Positions 8,616 through 17,490 of a DNA stretch of 35,416 bases are shown piece after piece. The notes below the pieces were generated by a model, which saw nothing but the letters and a program-made list of their open reading frames with translations, did no database searches and was not told the origin of the DNA. Positions within the stretch are counted from its first letter, which is position 1. Every line of letters begins with the position of its first letter. Source of the DNA: a virus; the IMG/VR virus record IMGVR_UViG_3300020195_000004, positions 1-35,416 of that record; one strand, written 5' to 3'. The translations under genes were made by a program, and so were the position numbers.

Positions 8616-8992
8616 TGGCTATTGACACAGCAGGTGTAAACATTCGTGGCTTCGGTTACCAAACCAAAGAGGACATCAGTGCAGCAACACTAACAACAGA
8701 CATAAACGACAGTGGTAAGGTCATAAACTTTACTGGCGCAACTTGTGTAGTAACCCTACACGCAGTAGCAGCTGGTGAGAACATGACTTTCCGAGTCGGT
8801 GCTAACCCACAAGTCCTAACCCTAAGCCCTGACGCAAATGACGGCATTAAGGGCAACGACCTAGCTGGTGTAGACAACAAAGACCTCGTATTCACTAACC
8901 AACCAATCGGAAGCTTTGTTACCCTACAGGGTGGCAACGCGACTGCATGGATAGTTACTGCAATAAGTGGTGTTACAACTACAGAAGCCTAA
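8615..8992 (+). CDS. beta-rich virion protein, possible capsid decoration
   Basis: 125 aa of Thr/Asn/Ala/Val-rich alternating pattern typical of a compact beta domain (DINDSGKVINFTGATCVVTLHAV...IGSFVTLQGGNATAWIVTAIS). The layout matches the following gene at 9098 (VTL, FxV, GxxVTL, TSWLMT), so the two may be related by duplication. Translated from the TAATG overlap. Decoration or head-fibre role is inferred from position after the capsid gene. Confidence 0.7.
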   Translation: MAIDTAGVNIRGFGYQTKEDISAATLTTDINDSGKVINFTGATCVVTLHAVAAGENMTFRVGANPQVLTLSPDANDGIKGNDLAGVDNKDLVFTNQPIGSFVTLQGGNATAWIVTAISGVTTTEA

Positions 8993-9097
8993 ACATTAAC
9001 AATTGAAATCTACCTAATATATCACTGACTTTGTAGCCATTGGCCAGAACAGAGCGATATAACGGGTCATTCATAATCAAAGAAAGTAGAAAATATC

Positions 9098-9565
9098 ATG
9101 CCAAAGTTCGTAAGACAAGGGGATAACCTCCTTATCGGAAACAACACGTTCCAAGGGACTAGCACCTTTAGTGGTGCGGTCAACGTTTCAGGTACATTAA
9201 CCCACACAGGCGGAAGCACTAACCCTGTAACCCTAAATGCCCTTGTGGGCGCAACAGTCGTACTGACGGCAGCTGGTTCGGGCGGATTATTCGTAAACCG
9301 TTCAACATCAGGTACACCGTCATTCACCCTACCAACTAACACTGCTGGCTTACGCTTCACGTTTGTAGTCGCTAACACGACTACTGGATTCACCGTCACA
9401 GGTGGAACTATCAAAGCTAAGACTAGTGCAACAGGTACAGCTATCTCAGGTACTACATTAACCAACACTCAAGGTACAGCAGTTGTAGGTGACACAATCA
9501 CTCTCATAGCTGATGGTACTAGCTGGTTGATGACCTCACAAAGCGGAATCTTCGCAGCAGCTTAG
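9098..9565 (+). CDS. beta-rich virion protein, 155 aa
   Basis: Preceded by a 105-base untranslated gap ending in TCAAAGAAAGTAGAAAATATC. The N-terminus (MPKFVRQGDNLLIGNNTFQGTSTFSGAVNVSGTLTH) has the repeating pattern of phage fibre or head-spike N-termini. The C-terminal domain (GSGGLFVNRSTSGTPSFTLP...VGDTITLIADGTSWLM) is beta-sandwich-like and resembles the 8615 product. Probably an exposed virion ornament. Confidence 0.7.
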   Translation: MPKFVRQGDNLLIGNNTFQGTSTFSGAVNVSGTLTHTGGSTNPVTLNALVGATVVLTAAGSGGLFVNRSTSGTPSFTLPTNTAGLRFTFVVANTTTGFTVTGGTIKAKTSATGTAISGTTLTNTQGTAVVGDTITLIADGTSWLMTSQSGIFAAA

Positions 9566-9663
9566 AGCTAACTAACGGTGTTCTAACGCCACGATTACAG
9601 AGCCATAGGCAAGACTGTAACGGCAAAATAGACCGCCTCCATAAATCAAAGAAAGGAAATACA

Positions 9664-10176
9664 ATGCCAACAATTGGAGAACTACTCAACTCAAAGTTCA
9701 ACAAGTCTTTCAAAGACCAGACCCTTACAGGTAACAACACGACTGTATCTACACCTCTATTCAGAGTAACGGGAACAGTAAAAGTAACACAGCTATATTC
9801 AATAGTAACTACCGCACTAGGTTCAAACCTTACCGCAACACACTGGCGCACAAACGACCAGACTGCACAATTACCAATATCAGCAGCAGCAGGTACAGTC
9901 ATCTCTAGCTTTGCAGTAGGTTCAAAACTTACAAGAAAAAGTACCGTAGCCGTAGCCCTTACAGCCGACAACTCATCAGCCGCTAAGGTTATTGACCCAG
10001 TTGCAGCAACAGCTCCAGATGTATACATGCCATTTGAGGTAGTACAAAAGACCGCTGCCGTTCAAACTGACATAGAGTTTACATATACGACTACAAACGC
10101 ACCAACATCAGGTGTTATTCGACACTTCGTTGAATGGCAACCAATGAGCGATGGCGCAGCCCTCGTAGCAGTCTAG
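9664..10176 (+). CDS. beta-rich virion protein, 170 aa
   Basis: Preceded by a 98-base gap ending TCAAAGAAAGGAAATACA, close to the leader of the 9098 gene. The protein is Thr/Ala/Val-rich with strands such as TVSTPLFRVTGTVKVTQLYSIVTTALGSNLTATHW; the end is SGVIRHFVEWQPMSDGAALVAV. No recognised family, but position and composition fit a capsid-associated or fibre protein. Confidence 0.7.
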   Translation: MPTIGELLNSKFNKSFKDQTLTGNNTTVSTPLFRVTGTVKVTQLYSIVTTALGSNLTATHWRTNDQTAQLPISAAAGTVISSFAVGSKLTRKSTVAVALTADNSSAAKVIDPVAATAPDVYMPFEVVQKTAAVQTDIEFTYTTTNAPTSGVIRHFVEWQPMSDGAALVAV

Positions 10177-10211
10177 TATCAGTAGCGTAATTTGATTATA
10201 ATGGAGTAAGA

Positions 10212-11243
10212 ATGCAACCAAGTAGACTAGGCCAAATTAACAAGGCAAGAGCAGACAGTGACTTAGCAGACTCACGTCACAGAGAGTTGCTTGCCTCTGG
10301 CTTAAAGGTATCAAGCACAGTGCTTTCTTCAACGGAGGCACTGATACGATATCTAGAGGGGCATACCACTAAAACAGAGGTAGTTAATCAACTAAACTCT
10401 ATTAGCACTCCTGATGTTAAGTTTGTTGTCCAGGCACTAAACATCCTTGACAATACACTTAAAAATCAGGAAACTACTGACCTTACTGAAATCACACAGG
10501 TTATGCAAGCTATCCTAAACGAAGCTAAGCAAATCCCTAAAAGCAACATAGAGATACCCGAACACGAGGATATTGACTATTCTAAACAGTTCGATGGACT
10601 TACTAAAGCGATTCAAGCAGTAGAAAAAGTAGTCAAAACCCAGAAGCTTATAGCAGAAGCACCTATCGTCAACGTGCCAGAGACAACAGTTAATGTAGAC
10701 GCTCCTGACCTTAAACCACTCCAGGACAGTATGAAAGCAGTTGTAGAGGCTGTTACGTCGATAGTTATCCCAGAGTACAAAACAGACAACACGGGCGTAG
10801 AAAAGCTCTTAAAGACCGCAAACGTAACATTGACTAAGCTACTTCTTAAACCTGTTGGAGGAGGTGGAGGGGGTGGTTCGAGTTGGCCAGCCATCGGCAC
10901 TAATGGTCAAGCCCAGCCACTAAACTTAGATGCAAGTGGCAACCTAAAGACAGTTGGCTCAAGCGTAACAGTATCCAGCGAGGCAACAACCTCACTCTCT
11001 AACTCAATTACAAATGCAACTGCTCTTGTCGCTAATAGCTCACGCCTGATGGCAACATTCTTTAATGATGATACTGCTGCATCTGTATATCTTAAATGTG
11101 GCATAACTGCATCGGCTACAAGCTATAAGATTAGAATAGCCCCAGGTGGTTATTATGAATTACCATCTCCTGTCTATAGGGGAATTATAGACGTTATTGC
11201 CACAGCTGCAACAGGTTCACTACGCATCACGGAGACAATTTAA
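10212..11243 (+). CDS. structural protein with coiled coil, poly-Gly hinge and beta head
   Basis: 343 aa in three parts. Residues 1-215 are helical with heptad-like segments (TDLTEITQVMQAILNEAKQ, KPLQDSMKAVVEAVTSIVI). Residues 217-225 are a Gly-rich hinge followed by Ser-Ser-Trp. The C-terminal 100 aa form a beta domain (SLSNSITNATALVANSSRLMATFFNDDTAASVYLKCG...RIAPGGYYELP...GIIDVIATAATGSLRITET). This design suits a head fibre or tail appendage. TATAAT at 10197-10202 is near the start but has no convincing -35. GGAGTAAG is the ribosome site. Confidence 0.75.
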   Translation: MQPSRLGQINKARADSDLADSRHRELLASGLKVSSTVLSSTEALIRYLEGHTTKTEVVNQLNSISTPDVKFVVQALNILDNTLKNQETTDLTEITQVMQAILNEAKQIPKSNIEIPEHEDIDYSKQFDGLTKAIQAVEKVVKTQKLIAEAPIVNVPETTVNVDAPDLKPLQDSMKAVVEAVTSIVIPEYKTDNTGVEKLLKTANVTLTKLLLKPVGGGGGGGSSWPAIGTNGQAQPLNLDASGNLKTVGSSVTVSSEATTSLSNSITNATALVANSSRLMATFFNDDTAASVYLKCGITASATSYKIRIAPGGYYELPSPVYRGIIDVIATAATGSLRITETI

Positions 11244-11410
11244 TGCCATACGTACCACCTGCAAGCTCAGGCGGAGGTGTATCAGACGGTGACAAAGGCG
11301 ACATCACGGTTATGCAAACTGCGGGCGTGCTAGCGTCTAATGCGGCACTTACACCAGTTACTTCTGTACAGTTGGGTATTAACCGTATTTATGTAGAAAC
11401 AGATTACTAA
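11243..11410 (+). CDS. small virion-associated protein, 55 aa
   Basis: Starts at the TAATG overlap. The sequence MPYVPPASSGGGVSDGDKGDITV continues with LTPVTSVQLGINRIYVETDY. The GDKGDITV pattern is common in phage tail-fibre and appendage proteins. It may be a short adaptor or the remnant of a longer fibre. It is the last gene of the head module, facing the convergent protease gene. Confidence 0.65.
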   Translation: MPYVPPASSGGGVSDGDKGDITVMQTAGVLASNAALTPVTSVQLGINRIYVETDY

Positions 11411-11429
11411 ACCACTATAGCTTTTATAG

Positions 11430-11984
11430 CTAACGTGTTAATACAATCTTAGAGCGATCAATATACTTGTTACAGTCTTGTACGATAGCTAACATATAAC
11501 TATCGGTTGATTCTGTGCAGTAGATACTAAACAGCTCAGTAGGTTGAAATGTACCTTTCTCTATGTATACATCCATGCGTATCTGCATATCAGGGTCTTT
11601 GGCATAGGCAGCATTAAGAGCATCACCAAGCCGAGTACGTTCTGATTCTGTCATAACTTCAAACCATACAAAGTGTAGGTATTCATGTGCGAGGGTTCGC
11701 TTTAACTCATTTATACCGAGGTTGTTACGGATAGTTATATTGTAATAATTATACTGACCCCTATTATCTCCAAGATTGCCAAAACTAAGCTCTAGGTATT
11801 CGATGTCAACATCACCCGTCTGTATTGTACCGAGTAGGTCGTATAGCTGTTTCTCTTGTTTTATTACTGGCTTAACATATTGAACAACAGTAGGCTGAGC
11901 ATAAGGGAATAGATAAGGTATAGCGAATATAAGGGCATTGCTAAGTGCGAGTAATGTGAGGATGATTGATAGTATTATCTTCAT
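11430..11984 (-). CDS. membrane-anchored or secreted HExxH metalloprotease
   Basis: The only clear long gene on the minus strand. From ATG at 11984 (184 aa) it has a signal or anchor segment (MKIILSIILTLLALSNALIFAIPYLFPYAQ, residues 1-28) and then a soluble domain with the zinc site HEYLH at 100-104 (LAHEYLHFVWFE), with possible third ligand Glu in FQPTELFSIYCTES. A longer reading from TTG at 12020 is rejected because that TTG is the -35 box of its own promoter. Own promoter and convergent orientation mark it as an accessory gene. Substrate unknown; a cell-envelope role is inferred. Confidence 0.8.
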   Translation of the reverse strand: MKIILSIILTLLALSNALIFAIPYLFPYAQPTVVQYVKPVIKQEKQLYDLLGTIQTGDVDIEYLELSFGNLGDNRGQYNYYNITIRNNLGINELKRTLAHEYLHFVWFEVMTESERTRLGDALNAAYAKDPDMQIRMDVYIEKGTFQPTELFSIYCTESTDSYMLAIVQDCNKYIDRSKIVLTR

Positions 11985-11990
11985 GCCATA

Positions 11991-12020
11991 CTTATACCAT
12001 ATGCTAATGGTTAAAGTCAA
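11991..12020 (-). promoter_or_regulatory. leaderless promoter of the protease gene
   Basis: On the minus strand: TTGACT (12020-12015), 18-bp spacer, extended TGG-TATAAG (-10 at 11996-11991). Only six bases separate the -10 box from the ATG at 11984, so transcription should begin at or next to the start codon. There is no room for a ribosome site, so the mRNA is probably leaderless. Confidence 0.75.
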
Positions 12021-12031
12021 GTATAAAGTTG

Positions 12032-12060
12032 TTTACTATTTAATACATAAGTAGTATAAT
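12032..12060 (+). promoter_or_regulatory. late promoter for ejection, tail and lysis genes
   Basis: TTTACT at 12032-12037, 17-bp spacer, TATAAT at 12055-12060. It is divergent from the protease promoter, with the two -35 boxes only 11 bp apart (12020 and 12032). Predicted start near 12067. The hexamer resembles the 1564 and 26355 promoters more than the early ones. Confidence 0.8.
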
Positions 12061-12066
12061 GCGACT

Positions 12067-12158
12067 AGATAACTGCATCGCCAGACTCTCAATTCCTACC
12101 AAAATGAGGACGAATTGAAATCAACTAGATTTTAATTTAACTTTATTGGAGAATAATA
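12067..12158 (+). promoter_or_regulatory. long late leader with ACCAAAATGAGGA motif
   Basis: A 92-base untranslated leader. CAATTC (12090-12095) pairs with GAATTG (12112-12117); the loop carries ACCAAAATGAGGA (12098-12110), the same 13 bases as in the 1.6-kb leader. The motif starts a four-codon open frame (ATG AGG ACG AAT TGA). The gene itself uses TTGGAGAATAATA just before 12159. Role unknown; leader-peptide or RNA-structure control is possible. Confidence 0.55.
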
Positions 12159-13310
12159 ATGGCAGACTTAGGATACAATTACAAAACAAACTATGCAAAT
12201 GGTTATACCTTTACGCCGTACCTCGGTAGTGAAGCAGCTGGTGCAAACGATATATATCGTTTTAATCAGAATAAGGACGGGGGTATTAATTATTTCCGTA
12301 ACGACGCGCCTGTTACTAATACAGAGTTTGGTCAAGCTACTGGTGCTGATTACAACTCAATCGAAGGCAAAGGCCCTAATGTTGGGTCTAGTGGTTACTA
12401 CTTTAGGACAGTTGCACCGGACTATTCTGGCGATACTCTTGGTGCTAGCAGTGGTAACAGCAATTTTTCCCTAGTAAACCAACAGGCAGCACAAGATGCA
12501 CAAACTAAGGCTGACACGATTGCCTCACTTGCCGACCAACGTAGCCAACTACAAGGCTTACTAGGACGAACGGAGGTTGGTCTTTCACAAGGGCTGACAC
12601 GTAACGAAAACGACTACAATACCGAAGTAGGTGGTGCTAATGACGCAAAAGCTTTACAATACGGCAATTTTGCTGACAAACGATTAAGCAACAATGAAAA
12701 CAAACAATCAGCTTACGGGACGATTAACCGTAACGCCAACGCTGGCTACCGTTCACTTGCCCAGATTATCGGGCGAGCTTCTGGTACTGGTTCATCAGCA
12801 TTTCGTGATTTACTTCCTAATGTTATTGGACAAGACACCTCTAGCAAGCGTAGTGCCGCTAATGAGAACTTTGGACGCAACCTACAAGGTATTGATAAAG
12901 CACAGCGTCAATATGATATTAGCTTTGAGAGTGTCCTCGCTGACCTTCTTAAACAGAGAGACGACAACGAAAGTAGCCTACGTACAGGCGTAGAGGGACA
13001 ACGACAGAGCATAAACAGTCAACTTGCACAGAACGCAGCACAAGACGCAGAAGCACGAGGCGGTGGATTCGCAGCGGTTAGGGCAGCATCTCAACCCTTC
13101 CAAGACTCAATCAATAGCTCACGAGATACAGTACAGTCATTCTTTGACCAATTCCGCACACCGTTTGCTCAGAAGCAAGCTGTCGCACCTACTCCTGAGC
13201 TGTCTCAGTACACAACTGACCGTTCAGTAGTAAACCAACAAGCGCAAGGTGGAGGCGATGCTTCTAACCCTTACGCACAACTACTCCGTAAAAGACTACA
13301 ACAGGCGTAA
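12159..13310 (+). CDS. internal virion or ejection-type protein, 383 aa
   Basis: First gene of the second late operon. It is rich in Gln, Asn, Ala and Gly. Residues 1-105 are Tyr/Asn/Gly-rich; about 105-325 are helical with coiled-coil character (NQQAAQDAQTKADTIASLADQRSQLQGLLG, YDISFESVLADLLKQRDDNESSL); the end is flexible and Gln-rich. Composition and place before a 1381-aa virion protein resemble the small internal core proteins of podoviruses. No catalytic motif. Assignment by context. Confidence 0.65.
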   Translation: MADLGYNYKTNYANGYTFTPYLGSEAAGANDIYRFNQNKDGGINYFRNDAPVTNTEFGQATGADYNSIEGKGPNVGSSGYYFRTVAPDYSGDTLGASSGNSNFSLVNQQAAQDAQTKADTIASLADQRSQLQGLLGRTEVGLSQGLTRNENDYNTEVGGANDAKALQYGNFADKRLSNNENKQSAYGTINRNANAGYRSLAQIIGRASGTGSSAFRDLLPNVIGQDTSSKRSAANENFGRNLQGIDKAQRQYDISFESVLADLLKQRDDNESSLRTGVEGQRQSINSQLAQNAAQDAEARGGGFAAVRAASQPFQDSINSSRDTVQSFFDQFRTPFAQKQAVAPTPELSQYTTDRSVVNQQAQGGGDASNPYAQLLRKRLQQA

Positions 13311-13344
13311 CCACAATGGGTTGCTCCATAATTAGGAGAGCAGA

Positions 13345-16300
13345 ATGGATTTAAGGAAGCTCTTGCAAGGCAATAATACGTTCGGCACAGCCGTGCGTCC
13401 TCAAGCCACACCTCCAGCAAGTACTTCTCAGTTCCGTCAAGTTCAACGTGCAGATAAAGGTTTTGACTTCTTTAAGGGCAATAATAAAATTACCATCGAA
13501 GATTTTACTAGAGGTACAGGGGCAAACGGCAGTAACCTCAGACAGTCACTTGCTAGGCAGGGTGATCAAGTATCTCAAAACATGATTGCAGAACAGAAAG
13601 CATATGAAAATAACCCAACTGTTAAAGGCTACAATTTGTTAAACGTAGACCAACAACGAATAAAACTGGCTGATATACAAGGTCTGGCTAACCGCAAAGA
13701 CTTTAATACTGTTAATGACCTTAATAACCAACAGTGGGCGCAACAACAATTATTAGCTTTACAAAAAGCGGGTAACGCAAAGAAAGGCAACTTATTAACA
13801 TTTGGACAAGATCTTGTTGGTGGTTTTATTGCTCCAGCTCAACAGATTGGTAACACAATAGGGGACTCACTTAACCAGGCAACTCGTGGAAACAAGCTAC
13901 AAAACCTATTTAATCTAAATGAAATTAACAGTGACCAGTACAAGGCAGGACTAGATGCGGTCTTGCAGAACAGTGTTGATACAAAAGCAACACAAGATGC
14001 TCAAGGCAATGTAGGCACAGAGCGAAAGACCCCGTTAGAGTTTGCACAAAAGTTTGGGGCAGAGGGCGCAAATGCTGGTGTTACATATCTTCCTATCGGT
14101 GCAGCTTACGGGAATGTTGCAAAGCTAGGACTGAAACCTGCCGCTGGTCTCGTTGCGGGCAACATAGCAAAAGAAGGGACAGCCTACACAGTTGCTAATA
14201 CTGTCAATGACGCTTTACAGGGTCGCCAGATAACTCCAGAAAGCATTGCAATGAACGCTGCTCTTAGTTTTGGTGGTGCTGGTGTTGGCGCAAGCACAGC
14301 ACTTATAAGACCTGGTGTTGCTCAGGCTGCTAGAACAACGACTAAACTTGTTAAAGATACTGGCAGAGCAATCGAACAAGTCAACCCTCAAATAGCTCAA
14401 ATAGACGAAACCCTCGGTAATTACAAGAGGGCGTATGACGTTGAGACGAATCCAGTACTGCGAGAACAGATTAACAGAGGTATTACACAGTTAAATACTG
14501 AACGACGCAATATGCTACAGCGTGGTTCTGTTCCTGCCTCTAACTTTGACCCGACGGGAAAGCTAGGTAACGTAGACCCTACACTACCTACCGCACCAAA
14601 GACAGAAGTACCTACTCGTGCAGAAACTCGTGTCGCTAAAGCACTAGACCCTAATGACCCACTTAAATATGGACAACTTGTCCCTAAAGAACAGGCTTTG
14701 TTTAAGGCTACCAAATCAACGACAAGAAAAGTACAGCCCCAAGTAAAAACCCAAGAACCTTTAACACAATCGTCCACAAAGAGTCTAGATAATGTATCAT
14801 CTACGAACCTTAACACAAAACGGCTAGATTTAACAGACGAAGCTACTGCACGACTAAACAAAGAGACGTCTGTGGTTGTTGAGCGACTAACCAACGAAGA
14901 GGTAAAGGGCATCGCTAAATCTGCTGGCATCGACTTTAGTAGCCACGGTGTAAGTGGAACAAAAAAGAAGATAACCGAACAATTAAACCTTCGCAACGAA
15001 ATCACAACAATAGAAAGCAAAATTGTAAAAGCTAGGGCTGCTGGTAAGAGCAACGAAGTAATTGCGTTAATGAACCAATCGGCTGAACTTGGGCGTATTA
15101 GCCGTTCACAAGGTACAGACTTGGGACGACAACTACAAGCACGTCGTATCATTGCTGACCAACTTGCAACGCCACAACAGAAGCTATACCGACTACTCGA
15201 TGAAGCAGGGGTAAACCAAGACGTATATATTAAACGGCTTGCTGATGTTGACATGATGAACGCTAAAGAGGTAACAAAGGCATACCGTGACTTAGTACCT
15301 GCTAACTTTGGTGATTGGCTAGACAAATATCGTTATAGCAATATGTTAAGTTCACCGTTAACGCACATGGTCAACATATCGTCTAACCTAACAGGAATTG
15401 CTGGCATTGCTCCAGTAGAAAAACTGTTCGCTGGTGTGGTAGATGCCACACGATCAGCAGTTACAGGAAAGGCTAGAACACGGTTTGCATCAGAAGCAGG
15501 TTCATATTACAAGGGTGTAGCTAAATCAGTACCAGAGGCATTAAAACGCTTTAAGGATGTTATGACTGGCAAGCAGTCGATTGATATGCCCGATGTTGAC
15601 TCACTTAAATACGGCAAGTTAGCTGACGGTGGCATTAGGGGAGCGGCTGACACTGTCCTATCAGTAATCCCCAAGCTACTTGAGGCTTCCGACCAATTCG
15701 GTATGACGCTTACAAAAGGTGGCGAGATGGCATCATTATTAAAACGTCAATCTAAAGGTGTTAAATTAACAGGTGATATAGCTGGTAAAGTTGATGACGC
15801 TGCTAAATACCGTGTATTCCGTCAGGACCTTGGCAAAGAAGGCCAAGGCACGTTTCTTGATGTGCTTGACTTTATCCCCCAAATGCTTATGCAGGGGCGT
15901 AACAGTAAGAACGTAGTAGTCAGCACTATCTCAAAGTTTACAATCCCATTTATAACTACTCCTACAAACCTATTGAAGCAAGGTATTGAATACTCACCAC
16001 TTGGTATATTAACTCTGTCTAAACACGCTGATAAAACAGGTCAAGTAGCTAAGATGGCGATGGGTACAACCCTGACGGCTGTTGCAGTTGCTGCATTGGC
16101 ATCCAAAGACGCAATAACATTTAACGAACCAAGTAATGCTGAACAACGGAACGCATTTCGAGCTGAGGGCAAACAGCCATACGCAATCAAAATAGGTGAT
16201 AAGTGGTACAACTACTCAAAGCTACACCCAGCTATATCGTTTAACCTCGCAGTTGTCGGTGCGGTAAAAGACGCTCAAGACAAGGGGTCGGTTGATCAAC

Positions 16301-17490
16301 CAACTGCTGACAAGATATTAAATATGGCAGGTGGTGTAATTGGTTATTTCCGTGACCAGTCGTATATGAAAAGTATTGGCGACTTTACCGCAAACTTGGA
16401 GCTGAAAGATGGCGCACAACTCGAAGATGCCTTTGCGAGTGTTGCAAGTAATTACGCAAATCAACTTTCACCGTTTAAGTCAATGGTGTCGTGGATTGGT
16501 CGTCAAGTAGACCCAACGCAGCGTAAGACCGACTATACAAAGGGCGCACTTGAACAGATATACCAAAACATAATTAAAGACATTCCTGGACTTAATAAGG
16601 ACGTACCTGTGCGCCAAAACCCTTATACTGGCGAAGCAATTAAAAACGATAACCCACTACTAAACGCCTTTAGTCCTATCAGAGTAACCAACGACAGAGG
16701 TTATGGCAATACAACAGGACTTAATATAGACCAACGAATGGTTAACTCGGTACTACCTCAAGACCAACGAGACGTGTTTAGGCAAGATGTAATAGATAAA
16801 AAGTATGCTACTTCGCAAGACAACAAAACAAAAGCAGAGTTAGCTCTTAAAGAGTTGACGCTTAATTCAAATCAAACCGTCGGTAAAGAAACTGAAAGCA
16901 ACCAATCAGAGCCTAACATTACTGAGCTTAAAAGCGGAAAGTTCTACGCTAAGGTTGGCGAGGAGTTTAAGACATTTGATACAAAAGCCGAAGCAAAGAT
17001 AGGAATTATAAAAGATGCGTTTGATAAATCTGGTAAAAACTATCAGGTAGAAGGCGATACCGTCTTGAGGAGGAGTGCAGATGGTACTATCTCATCTACT
17101 CCTAAGATTAAGTACGATTATGACGTTGGCACGGCAACCCTTGAGCAACAGAAACAAGCCGACAACTTAGACGGCTGGATGATTACAGCGCAGGGGCAGA
17201 TAGACAGTATCGAAAAACAACTAACAGACCCATCTATTGACCCGTTAGACAAAATAAAACTAGAGAATGACCGCCAGACCATTATAGACAATGCCACTAA
17301 GTACAACGGCTATGGTGGGTTTACGAAAGCTAAAGGTTCAAAGAAGGGTAAAGGTAGCGGGTCGGGTAAAGGTAGTAAGTCCGATTATGCAAGCCTAATA
17401 TCTGCAACAAATAAGACAGCATTTGCGAACCAACAAGCATTACAGAAGCTCATAAAAGGTAAGAAAATAACAAGGAGAAAAATAGCATGA
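13345..17490 (+). CDS. large internal virion / ejection protein, 1381 aa
   Basis: Largest gene. GGAGAG lies just before the ATG. The N-terminal 550 residues are Gln/Thr-rich, with small hydrophobic patches (AAGLVAGNIAKEGTAYTV) and a SAP-like helix pair near 515 (LTNEEVKGIAKSAGIDFSSHG). About 660-1000 holds membrane-compatible segments (SKFTIPFITTPTNLLKQG; MAMGTTLTAVAVAALAS) and the family-like stretch YSKLHPAISFNLAVVGAVKDA. Near 1070 DIPGLNKDVPVRQNPYTGEA resembles the end domain of large polyvalent virion proteins. The tail is Gly/Ser/Lys-rich and basic. Likely expelled into the cell with DNA. No lysozyme motif seen. Confidence 0.7.
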   Translation: MDLRKLLQGNNTFGTAVRPQATPPASTSQFRQVQRADKGFDFFKGNNKITIEDFTRGTGANGSNLRQSLARQGDQVSQNMIAEQKAYENNPTVKGYNLLNVDQQRIKLADIQGLANRKDFNTVNDLNNQQWAQQQLLALQKAGNAKKGNLLTFGQDLVGGFIAPAQQIGNTIGDSLNQATRGNKLQNLFNLNEINSDQYKAGLDAVLQNSVDTKATQDAQGNVGTERKTPLEFAQKFGAEGANAGVTYLPIGAAYGNVAKLGLKPAAGLVAGNIAKEGTAYTVANTVNDALQGRQITPESIAMNAALSFGGAGVGASTALIRPGVAQAARTTTKLVKDTGRAIEQVNPQIAQIDETLGNYKRAYDVETNPVLREQINRGITQLNTERRNMLQRGSVPASNFDPTGKLGNVDPTLPTAPKTEVPTRAETRVAKALDPNDPLKYGQLVPKEQALFKATKSTTRKVQPQVKTQEPLTQSSTKSLDNVSSTNLNTKRLDLTDEATARLNKETSVVVERLTNEEVKGIAKSAGIDFSSHGVSGTKKKITEQLNLRNEITTIESKIVKARAAGKSNEVIALMNQSAELGRISRSQGTDLGRQLQARRIIADQLATPQQKLYRLLDEAGVNQDVYIKRLADVDMMNAKEVTKAYRDLVPANFGDWLDKYRYSNMLSSPLTHMVNISSNLTGIAGIAPVEKLFAGVVDATRSAVTGKARTRFASEAGSYYKGVAKSVPEALKRFKDVMTGKQSIDMPDVDSLKYGKLADGGIRGAADTVLSVIPKLLEASDQFGMTLTKGGEMASLLKRQSKGVKLTGDIAGKVDDAAKYRVFRQDLGKEGQGTFLDVLDFIPQMLMQGRNSKNVVVSTISKFTIPFITTPTNLLKQGIEYSPLGILTLSKHADKTGQVAKMAMGTTLTAVAVAALASKDAITFNEPSNAEQRNAFRAEGKQPYAIKIGDKWYNYSKLHPAISFNLAVVGAVKDAQDKGSVDQPTADKILNMAGGVIGYFRDQSYMKSIGDFTANLELKDGAQLEDAFASVASNYANQLSPFKSMVSWIGRQVDPTQRKTDYTKGALEQIYQNIIKDIPGLNKDVPVRQNPYTGEAIKNDNPLLNAFSPIRVTNDRGYGNTTGLNIDQRMVNSVLPQDQRDVFRQDVIDKKYATSQDNKTKAELALKELTLNSNQTVGKETESNQSEPNITELKSGKFYAKVGEEFKTFDTKAEAKIGIIKDAFDKSGKNYQVEGDTVLRRSADGTISSTPKIKYDYDVGTATLEQQKQADNLDGWMITAQGQIDSIEKQLTDPSIDPLDKIKLENDRQTIIDNATKYNGYGGFTKAKGSKKGKGSGSGKGSKSDYASLISATNKTAFANQQALQKLIKGKKITRRKIA

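Noticed and set aside
10197-10202. TATAAT before the 10212 gene as a promoter
   Set aside because: No acceptable -35 hexamer at 16-18 bp and no extended TGn; likely chance in an A/T-rich gap.
11411-11429. terminator between the head operon and the reverse protease gene
   Set aside because: Small TAGCT/AGCTA pairs exist, but no T-run follows on either strand, so no call was made.
14421-15326. 301-aa minus-strand frame inside the large virion gene
   Set aside because: Long only because the plus-strand gene has biased codons; composition is Ser/Leu/Phe-rich and there is no ribosome site.
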